NCBI GenBank assembly: GCA_025927855.1
Contig: JAICKN010000005.1
Coordinates: 1-40,457, forward strand
Direction of reading: 5' to 3'
Length of the DNA stretch: 40,457 nucleotides
Source: Terriglobales bacterium
GTDB taxonomy: Bacteria > Acidobacteriota > Terriglobia > Terriglobales > Acidobacteriaceae
The position numbers and the translations under genes are program-made. This document shows, piece by piece, positions 1 through 7,776 of this stretch. The notes beneath the pieces were generated by a model. The model made no database searches. It saw only the letters and a list, made by a program, of their open reading frames with translations, and was not told the origin of the DNA. Numbering within the stretch: the stretch's first letter is position 1; each line of letters begins with the position of its first letter.

Positions 1-2415
1 AAGCAGTACGGCGGGAACATCACCAGCCAGATGAAGCGGCTCGGGGCATCGGTGGACTGGGACCGCGAATACTTCACCATGGACGAAAATCTTTCGCGCG
101 CCGTGCGCGAAGTTTTTGTCCGTTTATACGAAGAAAAGGACAAAGACGGAAACAGACTGATCTATCGCGCCAAGTACATCGTGAACTGGTGCCCGCGTTG
201 CGAAACGGCGATCTCCGACCTCGAAGTGAAGCATGAAGAAGTTGGCGGGAAGCTGTGGGAGATTCGTTATCCCGTCATCGGAACAAAGCCCGGAAGCGAT
301 GAGTTCATCACCGTCGCTACCACGCGGCCGGAAACAATGCTGGGTGATACGGCCGTCGCTGTGAATGAAAGAGACGAGCGATATAAGCACCTGCACGGCA
401 AAAAAGTTTTGCTGCCGCTGATGGACCGCGAAATCCCGATCATCACCGACGAACTTGCGCAGCCGGAGTTCGGCACAGGCGCGGTGAAGGTGACGCCAGC
501 GCATGATCCCAACGATTTTCAGGCTGGCCTGCGTCACAACCTGCCGCAAATTGAGTTGATGGACGAACACGCGGTGATGAACTCGAATGCGGGAGTGTAT
601 TCGGGGTTAGATAGATATGCCGCCCGCAAACGCGTGCTGGAAGATTTGGCCGCGGGGAACTTTCTGGTTGGAGAAAAAGAGCACACGCTCGCTATCGGTA
701 AATGCGACCGCTGCGGAACGGTAATCGAGCCGCGGCTTTCCACGCAGTGGTTCATCAAGATCAAACCATTGGCGGAAAAGGCCATTGAGGCAGTGGAGTC
801 GGGCGAGATCACGATTGTTCCGGAAAATTACCGCACGATTTATTTGAACTGGATGCGCAACATCCACGACTGGTGCATCTCGCGCCAATTGTGGTGGGGA
901 CACCGCATTCCTGCGTGGCACTGCTCGAAGTGCAAAGAAACGATCGTTGCCCGCGAAGAACCGGCGAAGTGCACGAAATGTGGCAGCGCGGAATTGAAGC
1001 AGGACACAGACGTTTTGGATACATGGTTTTCGTCCGGATTGCTGCCCTTCACGACTTTGGGTTGGCCCGATAAGACGCGCGATCTTGACGTGTTTTATCC
1101 GAACCAGCTGATGATCACAGGTTTTGACATCCTGTTCTTCTGGCTGGCGCGCATGATTATGTTCGGCTGCCACTTCATGCAAGGGCACGAACAGGATGCG
1201 GCGGTGAAAGCTGCAAGCGGGAATGGCGACGCGAAGAACGACAGCGTACCGTTTCGTCATGTCTATATCCACATGCTGGTGCGCGACGCCGACCGGCAGA
1301 AAATGTCGAAGACCAAGGGAAATGTGGTTGATCCGCTGGATGTGATTCAGCGTTTCGGTACCGATGCGACGCGATTCACTTTGGCTGCCATGGCCGCTCC
1401 CGGAACTGATGTCGCATTCAACGAAAGCCGGACGGAGGGCTATCGCGCGTTCGCCAATAAAATTTGGAATGCCGCGCGCTTCATGTTCATGAATGTGGAG
1501 CGGATCAAGGGCCGCACTCCTTGGATAGAAACTGGGGCCGACTCCAATATCCTTCATGTTGGAGTTGCTGGTTTTAAAGCAGATACTCTCGAAGACCGCT
1601 GGATACTTTCACGCTTCAATCGCACCGCCAAAGATGTGAACGATGCATTGCAAACTTTTCGATTCCACGAAGCCGCCAACCGTATCTATGATTTCTTCTG
1701 GGGTGAATTCTGCGACTGGTATCTGGAGCTAATCAAGCCACGACTGAATTGTGAAGAAGAAGTTGCCAGTAGAGCTTGCTCGAATTTTGTGAACTTGTTT
1801 GAAGCTTCGTTGCGGCTTCTACATCCGGTTATGCCGTTCATTACAGAAGAGATCTGGCATTCAATGCAGAATGGCGAGCCTGCCCTAAAGTCCATTGCGT
1901 TGGCGGCATATCCACTAACAGACGAAAAGCAGATTGATATAGCAGCGGAAATGGAAATGGCCATTCTGCAAGAACTGATTGTGAACGTCCGCAATCTGCG
2001 TGCGGAGTTGAAGGTCGAACCAAAACAAAAGGTTCCTATCCAGATATTTACCGTCGATTCAAGCGTGCGTTCGCTGCTTGAAAAAAACCAGAGCGCAATG
2101 GAGCGGCTTGCGAATGTGGACGCTGTTACGTTTTCGAAAGAGTCTCTGACGAAACTGCCGAGCACGCGCAGCACGGCGCGATTCGATGTACATGTAATCT
2201 ATGAAAAGAAAATTGACATCGCCGCCGAGCGCGAGCGGTTGATAAAGGAACTGGAAAAGATTGAAAAAGAGATGGCTAATGGCCAGCGTCAATTGGGCAA
2301 CGAAGGATTTCTATCCAAAGCCCCCGCGCACGTGGTGGAAGGGCTGCGCAGGCGCGCGGAAGAATTGAAGATTCTTCGCGAAAAGTCGCAGTTGAGTTTG
2401 TCGCAGCTAAAATAA
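1..2415 (+). CDS. valS: Valine--tRNA ligase (5' end outside window)
   Basis: This gene charges tRNA-Val with valine in the cytoplasm. The reading frame is open from base 1, so 804 C-terminal residues are visible and the N-terminal HIGH motif lies upstream. The editing domain is marked by TTRPETMLGDTAVAVN (about residues 98-113). Cysteine pairs typical of the zinc-binding insertions follow (CDRCG; CSKC and CTKCG). The second class I signature is KMSKTKGN at 1300-1323, with Thr in place of the commoner Ser in KMSKS. The anticodon-binding domain and a charged C-terminal coiled coil (about residues 735-804) close the protein. A hydrophilic insert of about 20 residues sits shortly before KMSKT (near 1174-1245). 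nadC follows 41 bp downstream on the same strand. The family call is secure. Confidence 0.97.
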   Translation, partial: KQYGGNITSQMKRLGASVDWDREYFTMDENLSRAVREVFVRLYEEKDKDGNRLIYRAKYIVNWCPRCETAISDLEVKHEEVGGKLWEIRYPVIGTKPGSDEFITVATTRPETMLGDTAVAVNERDERYKHLHGKKVLLPLMDREIPIITDELAQPEFGTGAVKVTPAHDPNDFQAGLRHNLPQIELMDEHAVMNSNAGVYSGLDRYAARKRVLEDLAAGNFLVGEKEHTLAIGKCDRCGTVIEPRLSTQWFIKIKPLAEKAIEAVESGEITIVPENYRTIYLNWMRNIHDWCISRQLWWGHRIPAWHCSKCKETIVAREEPAKCTKCGSAELKQDTDVLDTWFSSGLLPFTTLGWPDKTRDLDVFYPNQLMITGFDILFFWLARMIMFGCHFMQGHEQDAAVKAASGNGDAKNDSVPFRHVYIHMLVRDADRQKMSKTKGNVVDPLDVIQRFGTDATRFTLAAMAAPGTDVAFNESRTEGYRAFANKIWNAARFMFMNVERIKGRTPWIETGADSNILHVGVAGFKADTLEDRWILSRFNRTAKDVNDALQTFRFHEAANRIYDFFWGEFCDWYLELIKPRLNCEEEVASRACSNFVNLFEASLRLLHPVMPFITEEIWHSMQNGEPALKSIALAAYPLTDEKQIDIAAEMEMAILQELIVNVRNLRAELKVEPKQKVPIQIFTVDSSVRSLLEKNQSAMERLANVDAVTFSKESLTKLPSTRSTARFDVHVIYEKKIDIAAERERLIKELEKIEKEMANGQRQLGNEGFLSKAPAHVVEGLRRRAEELKILREKSQLSLSQLK

Positions 2416-2456
2416 ATGTAAGGCAGCCGGAGAGCTGTCTGCAAGACCGCAAAATT

Positions 2457-3335
2457 ATGGACTGGAATAGCCGCCGCATTACCGCCGTCCTGGAGAACGC
2501 GCTGCTCGAAGACCGGGCCACGCGCGATGCGACCAGCTATGCCTGCATTGATTCCAACCAGCGGGCATCGGCGACCATCCTTGCCAAGCAGGATTGCATT
2601 CTTGCGGGCATCGGATGCGTGGCTCGCATTCTGGATGTGTTTGCCACGCTTGATGGAGCAGTCACCAGCCACTATGAAGTAACCACTCATCAGGAAATTT
2701 TTGACGGAGTGCGCCTGCATCCCCGGCAGTCGGTTGCGGTCATTCAGCACAATGCCCGGGTCATTCTTTCCTGCGAGCGGGTCATCCTCAATTTTCTGCA
2801 GCGGATGAGCGGTATCGCCACCACCACCCGTAAATATGTGGAGGCGGTTTCGGGTACGAAGGCCCGCATTCTCGATACGCGCAAAACTGTACCCGGCCTG
2901 CGTGCCATTGAAAAATATGCCGTCCGCTGCGGCGGCGGCCAGAACCACCGTCTCGACCTCTCCGACGGGGTGCTCATCAAGAACAATCACATTGCGCTCG
3001 CCGGAGGAATTGCTCCCGCGCTCGAACGTGCCCACAAAAACCGCCGGGGCAACCAGCCTATTGAAATTGAAGTGCGCACCCGGAAGGAGCTGGAAGAAGC
3101 CATCGCGTACGGCGCGGAGGCAATTTTGCTCGATAACATGAGTGTGGAAGAGGTAAAGAGCGCGGTGGAGTTCTGTTCCACCCAGAACCGCCGCCTGCCG
3201 CTCGAATGCTCCGGCGGAATCACGCTGGAAAATGTTCGCGCCTACGCCCAAACCGGCGTGGATTTCATCTCCGTGGGCGCGCTCACCCATTCCGTGCAGG
3301 CCGTGGACCTGAGCCTGCGCGTCGCGCCGGTTTAA
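2457..3335 (+). CDS. nadC: Nicotinate-nucleotide diphosphorylase (quinolinate phosphoribosyltransferase)
   Basis: The 292-residue product matches NadC, which converts quinolinate and PRPP to nicotinate mononucleotide in de novo NAD synthesis. Visible signatures are the central RKTVPGLRAIEKYAV stretch, CGGGQNHRLDLSDGVLIKNNHI with its substrate-contacting His, Arg and Lys residues, the barrel motif EAILLDNMS, and LECSGGITLENV near the C-terminus. The length is normal for the family (about 280-300). The ATG at 2457 gives an N-terminus of the usual size, although no strong ribosome binding site is visible. It lies 41 bp after valS and could be co-transcribed with it. No nadA or nadB is present in the window. 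Confidence 0.96.
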   Translation: MDWNSRRITAVLENALLEDRATRDATSYACIDSNQRASATILAKQDCILAGIGCVARILDVFATLDGAVTSHYEVTTHQEIFDGVRLHPRQSVAVIQHNARVILSCERVILNFLQRMSGIATTTRKYVEAVSGTKARILDTRKTVPGLRAIEKYAVRCGGGQNHRLDLSDGVLIKNNHIALAGGIAPALERAHKNRRGNQPIEIEVRTRKELEEAIAYGAEAILLDNMSVEEVKSAVEFCSTQNRRLPLECSGGITLENVRAYAQTGVDFISVGALTHSVQAVDLSLRVAPV

Positions 3336-3352
3336 CTTCTCACCATGGGCAA

Positions 3353-3417
3353 GTAGCGCCGCCGTCCCGGCGGCAAGAGTTGAATTCAGTGTTCAGCCGG
3401 CGGGACGCCGGCGCTAC
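3353..3417. repeat. REP-like imperfect inverted repeat after nadC
   Basis: Two 21-base arms, 3353-3373 and 3397-3417, are inverted copies of each other apart from two C/G swaps. Each has the form GTAGCGCC-SSCGTCCCG-SSGG, and they are separated by 23 bases containing GAATTC. From general familiarity with acidobacterial and related genomes, GC-rich GTAGCGCCGGCGTCCCGCCGG-type elements are dispersed intergenic repeats. The element may also act as a transcript-stabilising hairpin or weak terminator between nadC and birA, but no T-run follows it. Only one copy is present in this window. Confidence 0.7.
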
Positions 3418-3579
3418 GAACGACAAGCGCACAATGCGCGACTGTGCACGCTCTAAACAACTTAGATCATCTCGCCAGGTTTCATTTAGGAACTATCAAG
3501 AGGAAAACCGTCCATTGCCGTTGCTGTTTCGTGCAAGGTAACCGATAATTCGGGCATTACTTCTAAAAGCAAAAGAACT

Positions 3580-4590
3580 TTGTCACGCCGCGCTGCAACC
3601 AACCGCCCGGCGCAACAAACCGACGCCCGCTTGGGACAGATTGTCCGCGTACTCTCGAATTACTCCACGATGGTCATCAGCGGCGCCAAACTCGCCGCCG
3701 AAATCGGGGCCACGCGTGCCGAAGTGTGGCGGCTGGTGCAGCAGTTGCGCCACTATGGAGTCTCCATCGAAGGCCGTCCGGCCACGGGCTACCGCCTGCG
3801 CTCCATACCGGACCTGCTGCTGCCGGAAATTGTCGCGCCCCTGATACGCGGCACAATCTTCAGCCATTTTATTCATCACTATTACCGTATTGGGTCCACA
3901 AACACTACTGCGCTTGAAGCCGCCGCCGCCGGCGCGCCTGAGGGCAGCGTCTTTTTGGCCGAGCAGCAAACTTCAGGCCGCGGGCGCGGCTCCCATAGCT
4001 GGAACTCACAGCGCTCTTCGGGGATTTATTGTTCGGTCATCTTGCGCCCGGCCATGCCGCCCTCTGAGGCGCTGGTATTTTCCCTGGCGGCCGGGCTGGC
4101 TGTTCAGGCCGCAATTCAGAGTTTCCGCGTGCCTGTGGATTTGAAATGGCCCAACGACCTTTTGATCGGGGGCCGCAAGGTATGCGGCATTCTGACGGAA
4201 ATGGCCGCCGAGGCGACCCGCGTCCGCCACATCGTAATCGGAATTGGAATCAACGTTAACCAGATCACGTTCCCTCCCGAGCTGCAAAATTCTGCCATCT
4301 CCCTCCAACTGGCCACGGGCAAAGAGTGGTCGCGCGTGGAGCTTTGCGCCGCTTTGTTAAAATCACTCGACCAGGAATACCGGACGCTGCTCGAACGGCC
4401 CAACGCGCGGGAGTCGGTTTTACTAAGGTTCCAGGAGCGGTCTTCCTACGTAAAGGGACGAAAGATTTACGTCGAAGAAAATGGCGGCTACCACGGCACC
4501 ACCTACGGGCTCGATGACCGCGGATTTCTTCGCGTGCATACGCCCGACGGCATTCGGTTGGTCCTGAGCGGCTCTATTCGCGCGGTTTGA
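3580..4590 (+). CDS. birA: Bifunctional biotin--[acetyl-CoA-carboxylase] ligase / biotin repressor type
   Basis: The product (336 residues from a TTG start) attaches biotin to the carboxyl carrier protein of acetyl-CoA carboxylase. It has an N-terminal winged-helix segment (about residues 15-75, containing AKLAAEIGATRAEVWRLVQQL) and so is a group II BirA that may also regulate transcription. The catalytic domain shows the biotinyl-AMP loop QQTSGRGRGS (129-138) and the KWPND motif (189-193) with its lysine, followed by GGRKVCGILTEM. A C-terminal SH3-like domain ends near 336. TTG at 3580 keeps the whole helix-turn-helix. The next in-frame ATG (3669) would cut into it. coaX follows after 114 bp. 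No biotin operator could be recognised upstream. Confidence 0.94.
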   Translation: MSRRAATNRPAQQTDARLGQIVRVLSNYSTMVISGAKLAAEIGATRAEVWRLVQQLRHYGVSIEGRPATGYRLRSIPDLLLPEIVAPLIRGTIFSHFIHHYYRIGSTNTTALEAAAAGAPEGSVFLAEQQTSGRGRGSHSWNSQRSSGIYCSVILRPAMPPSEALVFSLAAGLAVQAAIQSFRVPVDLKWPNDLLIGGRKVCGILTEMAAEATRVRHIVIGIGINVNQITFPPELQNSAISLQLATGKEWSRVELCAALLKSLDQEYRTLLERPNARESVLLRFQERSSYVKGRKIYVEENGGYHGTTYGLDDRGFLRVHTPDGIRLVLSGSIRAV

Positions 4591-4704
4591 TAATCTTGTT
4601 CGATAAGCAGATTGAATAAATTGACACGCTGGAGTTTGGAATTCGCCAGCGGGACGACGGCGGCAATCGCCCATTCAAAATCAGAAGCGCCGGGATCACA
4701 ACTT

Positions 4705-5679
4705 ATGCTGCTGGTTCTCGATGTAGGCAACACCAACACGGTGCTCGGAGTCTTCGCCAAGGCCACGAACCTGCATCCGCAGCGCAGCGCCGCCGGCACT
4801 CCGGCGCATTATGATTTGCTGGTGGCCAACTGGCGGGTTTCTACCATCGTCCGCCAGACCACCGACGAATATGGCGTCGTCTTCCGGCAGCTTTTTTCCA
4901 TGGCATCGCTGCAGGCTTCGGAAATTGACGGCATCATCATCTCTTCCGTCGTGCCGCCGCTCGATTCAACTTTGCGCCAGGTCTGCGAACGCTATTTCCA
5001 TAAGAAACCGCTGTTCATTGAACCCGGAGTGAAAACCGGAATGCCTGTGTTGTACGACAATCCGGCCGAGGTGGGCGCCGACCGCATCGTGAACTCCGTT
5101 GCGGCATTTGAAAAGTACGGCGGACCCTGCATTGTGGTGGATTTTGGTACGGCCACAACCTTCGATTGTGTTTCGCCGCGCGGGGAATATCAGGGCGGAA
5201 TTATCTGCCCCGGCATTGGGATTTCCGCCGAGGCGCTCTTTGCCCGCACCGCCCGCCTGCCCCGCGTGGATATCCGCAAACCCGCTCAGCTCATTGGCAG
5301 CAACACTGTCGGCAGCCTGCAATCCGGCTTGTACTATGGCTATCTTTCTCTCGTGGATGGAATTGTTAAATTGCTGTTGGATGAGATGGGCAACGATACA
5401 AAAGTGGTCGCCACCGGCGGCTTGGCCTCGCTGATCGGTCCAGGCTCACAATACATCGAGCACGTGGACGAGTTTCTGACCCTGCAAGGCCTGCGCGTCA
5501 TCTGGGAACGGAATGCCAACGCAAAGCCTGCCCGGCAGCCTGCGGTGAAAAGCGTCACAACGGCAGCCGCCACTGCGCAGCAATCATCTTCTGCTGAGAA
5601 ACCGCTCCCGGCGAAAACGGTCTCCGCGAAACAAATTCCCGCCAAGCCTTGGCCCAGCGGCAAGTCCCGGTCGCATTAA
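4705..5679 (+). CDS. coaX: Type III pantothenate kinase
   Basis: CoaX phosphorylates pantothenate in the first step of coenzyme A synthesis. The start at ATG 4705 places the phosphate-binding motif DVGNTN at residues 6-11, as in the family. An in-frame TTG at 4612 would add 31 unlike residues and is less likely. Other signatures are VGADRIVNSVAAF (123-135), VVDFGTATTFD and GGIICPGIGISAEALFARTA. At 324 residues the protein is longer than the usual 255-265. There is an extra loop of about 15 residues after LGVFAKATN, and a tail of about 56 residues after RVIWERN (from about residue 269) rich in Ala, Lys, Pro and Ser. The tail looks disordered. The next gene starts 3 bp after the stop, so the two are almost certainly one operon. 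Confidence 0.95.
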   Translation: MLLVLDVGNTNTVLGVFAKATNLHPQRSAAGTPAHYDLLVANWRVSTIVRQTTDEYGVVFRQLFSMASLQASEIDGIIISSVVPPLDSTLRQVCERYFHKKPLFIEPGVKTGMPVLYDNPAEVGADRIVNSVAAFEKYGGPCIVVDFGTATTFDCVSPRGEYQGGIICPGIGISAEALFARTARLPRVDIRKPAQLIGSNTVGSLQSGLYYGYLSLVDGIVKLLLDEMGNDTKVVATGGLASLIGPGSQYIEHVDEFLTLQGLRVIWERNANAKPARQPAVKSVTTAAATAQQSSSAEKPLPAKTVSAKQIPAKPWPSGKSRSH

Positions 5680-5682
5680 ATC

Positions 5683-6393
5683 GTGGAAAATTATTTCAAT
5701 TATTTCACCGAGGTAGAAGAGCAGTTCCAGCGCCGCCGCGGCACGATTCTCCTGCTTTCTACCCTTGATTGGGCGCTCATAGAGACCTGGAAGGATGCGG
5801 GGATTCCGCTCGCCGCAGTGCTGCGCGGCATTGACGCCGCATTCGACCACTACGCAAGCCGCCCTTCCAAAACCCGCAAGGTCAACAGCCTTGCCTACTG
5901 CGCGCAGGAAGTTCTGGCCGCCGCAGAAGAAATGAAAGAAGCAGCGGTGGGAGCGCTCCGCGAAGGAGAAGCCGGCGAAAAGCCCGCAGCGTTTCAGAGT
6001 TCCGAAATTGCGGCATTTCTTCGCCGGAACGCCGCTCAGCTTGAATCCGCCGGGCTGCCCCAGGGCGGGACGATTTCTCCAAAAACTGTGGCCACGGATG
6101 CGGCAAAAAATCTCAAGGACCTCGCCTCCAGCCTGGAATCTGCCGCCACGCCTGCCCGTTTGGAAGACTTGGAGCGCCGCCTTACCGCCATGGAAGAAAA
6201 ATTGTTTGCCGCACTGCTGGCCGCCACGCCAGATGACGATATCATCGAAGTCCGCGCCGCCGCCGACCGCGAGCTTGCCCCCTATCGCGGCAAAATGATT
6301 GCCTCGCAAATAGACCAGTTGCAAAAGCAATATTTGCAAAAGAAGCTGCTGGAAACGTACCGCCTGCCGCGTTTAAGCTTGTTTTACATGTAA
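5683..6393 (+). CDS. Conserved-looking protein of unknown function between coaX and rlmD
   Basis: A 236-residue product from a GTG start, 3 bp after coaX and 1 bp before the methyltransferase gene, so translational coupling is likely. I do not recognise the family. The N-terminus (MENYFNYFTEVEEQFQRRR) leads into a compact region with LSTLDWALIETWKDAGIPL and VLRGIDAAFDHY, a pattern that could form a small helical domain. The middle is Ala/Glu-rich and probably helical or coiled coil (about residues 75-190). The C-terminus is charged and ends RLPRLSLFYM. There is no signal peptide or membrane segment, so it is probably cytoplasmic. Tight packing in the operon and normal codon character support a real gene. 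Function cannot be assigned. Confidence 0.82.
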   Translation: MENYFNYFTEVEEQFQRRRGTILLLSTLDWALIETWKDAGIPLAAVLRGIDAAFDHYASRPSKTRKVNSLAYCAQEVLAAAEEMKEAAVGALREGEAGEKPAAFQSSEIAAFLRRNAAQLESAGLPQGGTISPKTVATDAAKNLKDLASSLESAATPARLEDLERRLTAMEEKLFAALLAATPDDDIIEVRAAADRELAPYRGKMIASQIDQLQKQYLQKKLLETYRLPRLSLFYM

Positions 6394-6394
6394 A

Positions 6395-7747
6395 TTGCGA
6401 CCAGACCCGCACTGGCGTTTGGATCACCGGAAAATCTTGGAACTTACGATCGAAAAACTCGTGTATGGCGGGGAAGGCCTGGCGCGCATTCCAGCCAATG
6501 AAGCAGCCGCAGGAAAGGCCGTATTCGTGCCATTCGTCCTCCCCGGTGAGCAGGTCAACGCCATCATCACCGAAGAAAAGTCCGGGTTCGCCCGCGCGCG
6601 GCTTGAGAGCGTGCTGCAAGCGTCTCCTCAGCGCATTGCAGCGTTATGCCCATATTTCCAGCGCTGTGGCGGATGCCACTACCAACACGCGGACTACGAT
6701 CATCAACTGCAAATTAAATCAGAAGTTCTGCGGGAAAATTTCCGCCGCCTGGCAAAACTTGAGCTGCAGGTTCCCTTGCAGGCGCACGCCTCGCCGCCGT
6801 GGAACTACCGCAACCGCACCCGCCTCAAAGCGCAAACCGCGCCGCAATTCGCGCTGGGCTATTACCGCTTCGGCTCGCATGAATTTATGCCCATTCAGCA
6901 ATGCCCGATCAGTTCCCCTCTGCTGAACCGGGCCATTGAAGCCATCCATACTTTCGGCCGGGAAAATAACACGCCCACTGGAATACAGGAACTTGAGCTA
7001 TTCGCCAACGCAGAAGATTCCGAACTGTGTGTCGAGATCCACTGCGCTCCATCCAGCGCAATTCCGGAAACGATGCGCTGGGCCGAAGCTTTGCGTTCAA
7101 ACTTTCCCCCGATTCGAGGAGTGTCCGTTTTTCAGCAGAATCCGGTAAAGCGTGAAGAAGTCATGGCCGCCTCCACAGGAACTACGCATCTCACCTACCG
7201 TGTATCCGCTGAAACCGCATATCAGGTTAGCGCGGGAGCTTTTTTCCAGGTAAACCGCCATCTCATCCGCGAGCTGCTCGAAATCGTCACCTCCGGCCTC
7301 TCCGGCCAACTGGCGCTCGACCTTTACGCCGGCTCTGGACTCTTTTCCACCGTGCTGGCCTGCACTTTTGCACAGGTGATCGCGGTTGATCCATCACCGA
7401 CCTCGCACTCCGATCTCCGCTACAATTCTCCGCCGAACGTGAAGGTGATTCGCGCCACGGCGGAGCAGTACCTGGCCAAACATAAAGAGCAACGCAAAAA
7501 ACAGGAGCATCTACGCCCGGATGTGGTCATCGTAGACCCGCCGCGGAACGGGCTTGGCGATCGCGTAACAGAAGCGCTCGTGGAGCTGGGGCCGCGGCAG
7601 ATGGTTTATGTTTCATGTGACCCAGCTACGCTGGCCCGCGATCTGCGGCGTTTGCTTGCTGCCGGGTACCGTATCGCGCAGGCCCATCTGGTAGATATGT
7701 TCCCTCAGACCTACCACATGGAAACTGTTCTCCATCTGGCGCGCTAA
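6395..7747 (+). CDS. rlmD: 23S rRNA (uracil-5-)-methyltransferase, RlmD/RumA type
   Basis: A 450-residue SAM-dependent RNA m5U methyltransferase. An N-terminal TRAM-like domain (about residues 14-70) contains EKLVYGGEGLAR. The iron-sulfur cluster cysteines are visible as CPYFQRCGGC (Cys85, Cys91, Cys94) with the fourth in QQCPI (Cys170). The methyltransferase fold has LDLYAGSGLFS, VDPPRNGL and the nucleophile motif SCDPATLARDL with Cys408. The family includes RlmD (U1939), RlmC (U747) and TrmA. The Fe-S cluster argues against TrmA, but RlmC, RlmD or a dual RlmCD specificity cannot be separated from sequence alone. The start is TTG at 6395, 1 bp after the preceding stop. An in-frame alternative further on would truncate TRAM. 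Confidence 0.9.
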   Translation: MRPDPHWRLDHRKILELTIEKLVYGGEGLARIPANEAAAGKAVFVPFVLPGEQVNAIITEEKSGFARARLESVLQASPQRIAALCPYFQRCGGCHYQHADYDHQLQIKSEVLRENFRRLAKLELQVPLQAHASPPWNYRNRTRLKAQTAPQFALGYYRFGSHEFMPIQQCPISSPLLNRAIEAIHTFGRENNTPTGIQELELFANAEDSELCVEIHCAPSSAIPETMRWAEALRSNFPPIRGVSVFQQNPVKREEVMAASTGTTHLTYRVSAETAYQVSAGAFFQVNRHLIRELLEIVTSGLSGQLALDLYAGSGLFSTVLACTFAQVIAVDPSPTSHSDLRYNSPPNVKVIRATAEQYLAKHKEQRKKQEHLRPDVVIVDPPRNGLGDRVTEALVELGPRQMVYVSCDPATLARDLRRLLAAGYRIAQAHLVDMFPQTYHMETVLHLAR

Positions 7748-7776
7748 ACCGTCCTTCGCAAATCAGGTCCACAACC

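Noticed and set aside
607-1557. 316-codon minus-strand open frame over valS
   Set aside because: Antisense shadow of valS.
2289-3290. 333-codon minus-strand open frame over nadC
   Set aside because: Fully antisense to NadC with all its motifs; no family resemblance.
4612-4704. N-terminal extension of coaX from TTG 4612
   Set aside because: Would put 31 unlike residues before the phosphate-binding motif, which normally begins within about 6 residues of the start.
5584-6339. 251-codon minus-strand open frame over the gene after coaX
   Set aside because: Cys/Phe/Gly-rich shadow sequence without a domain; the plus-strand gene is tightly packed in an operon.
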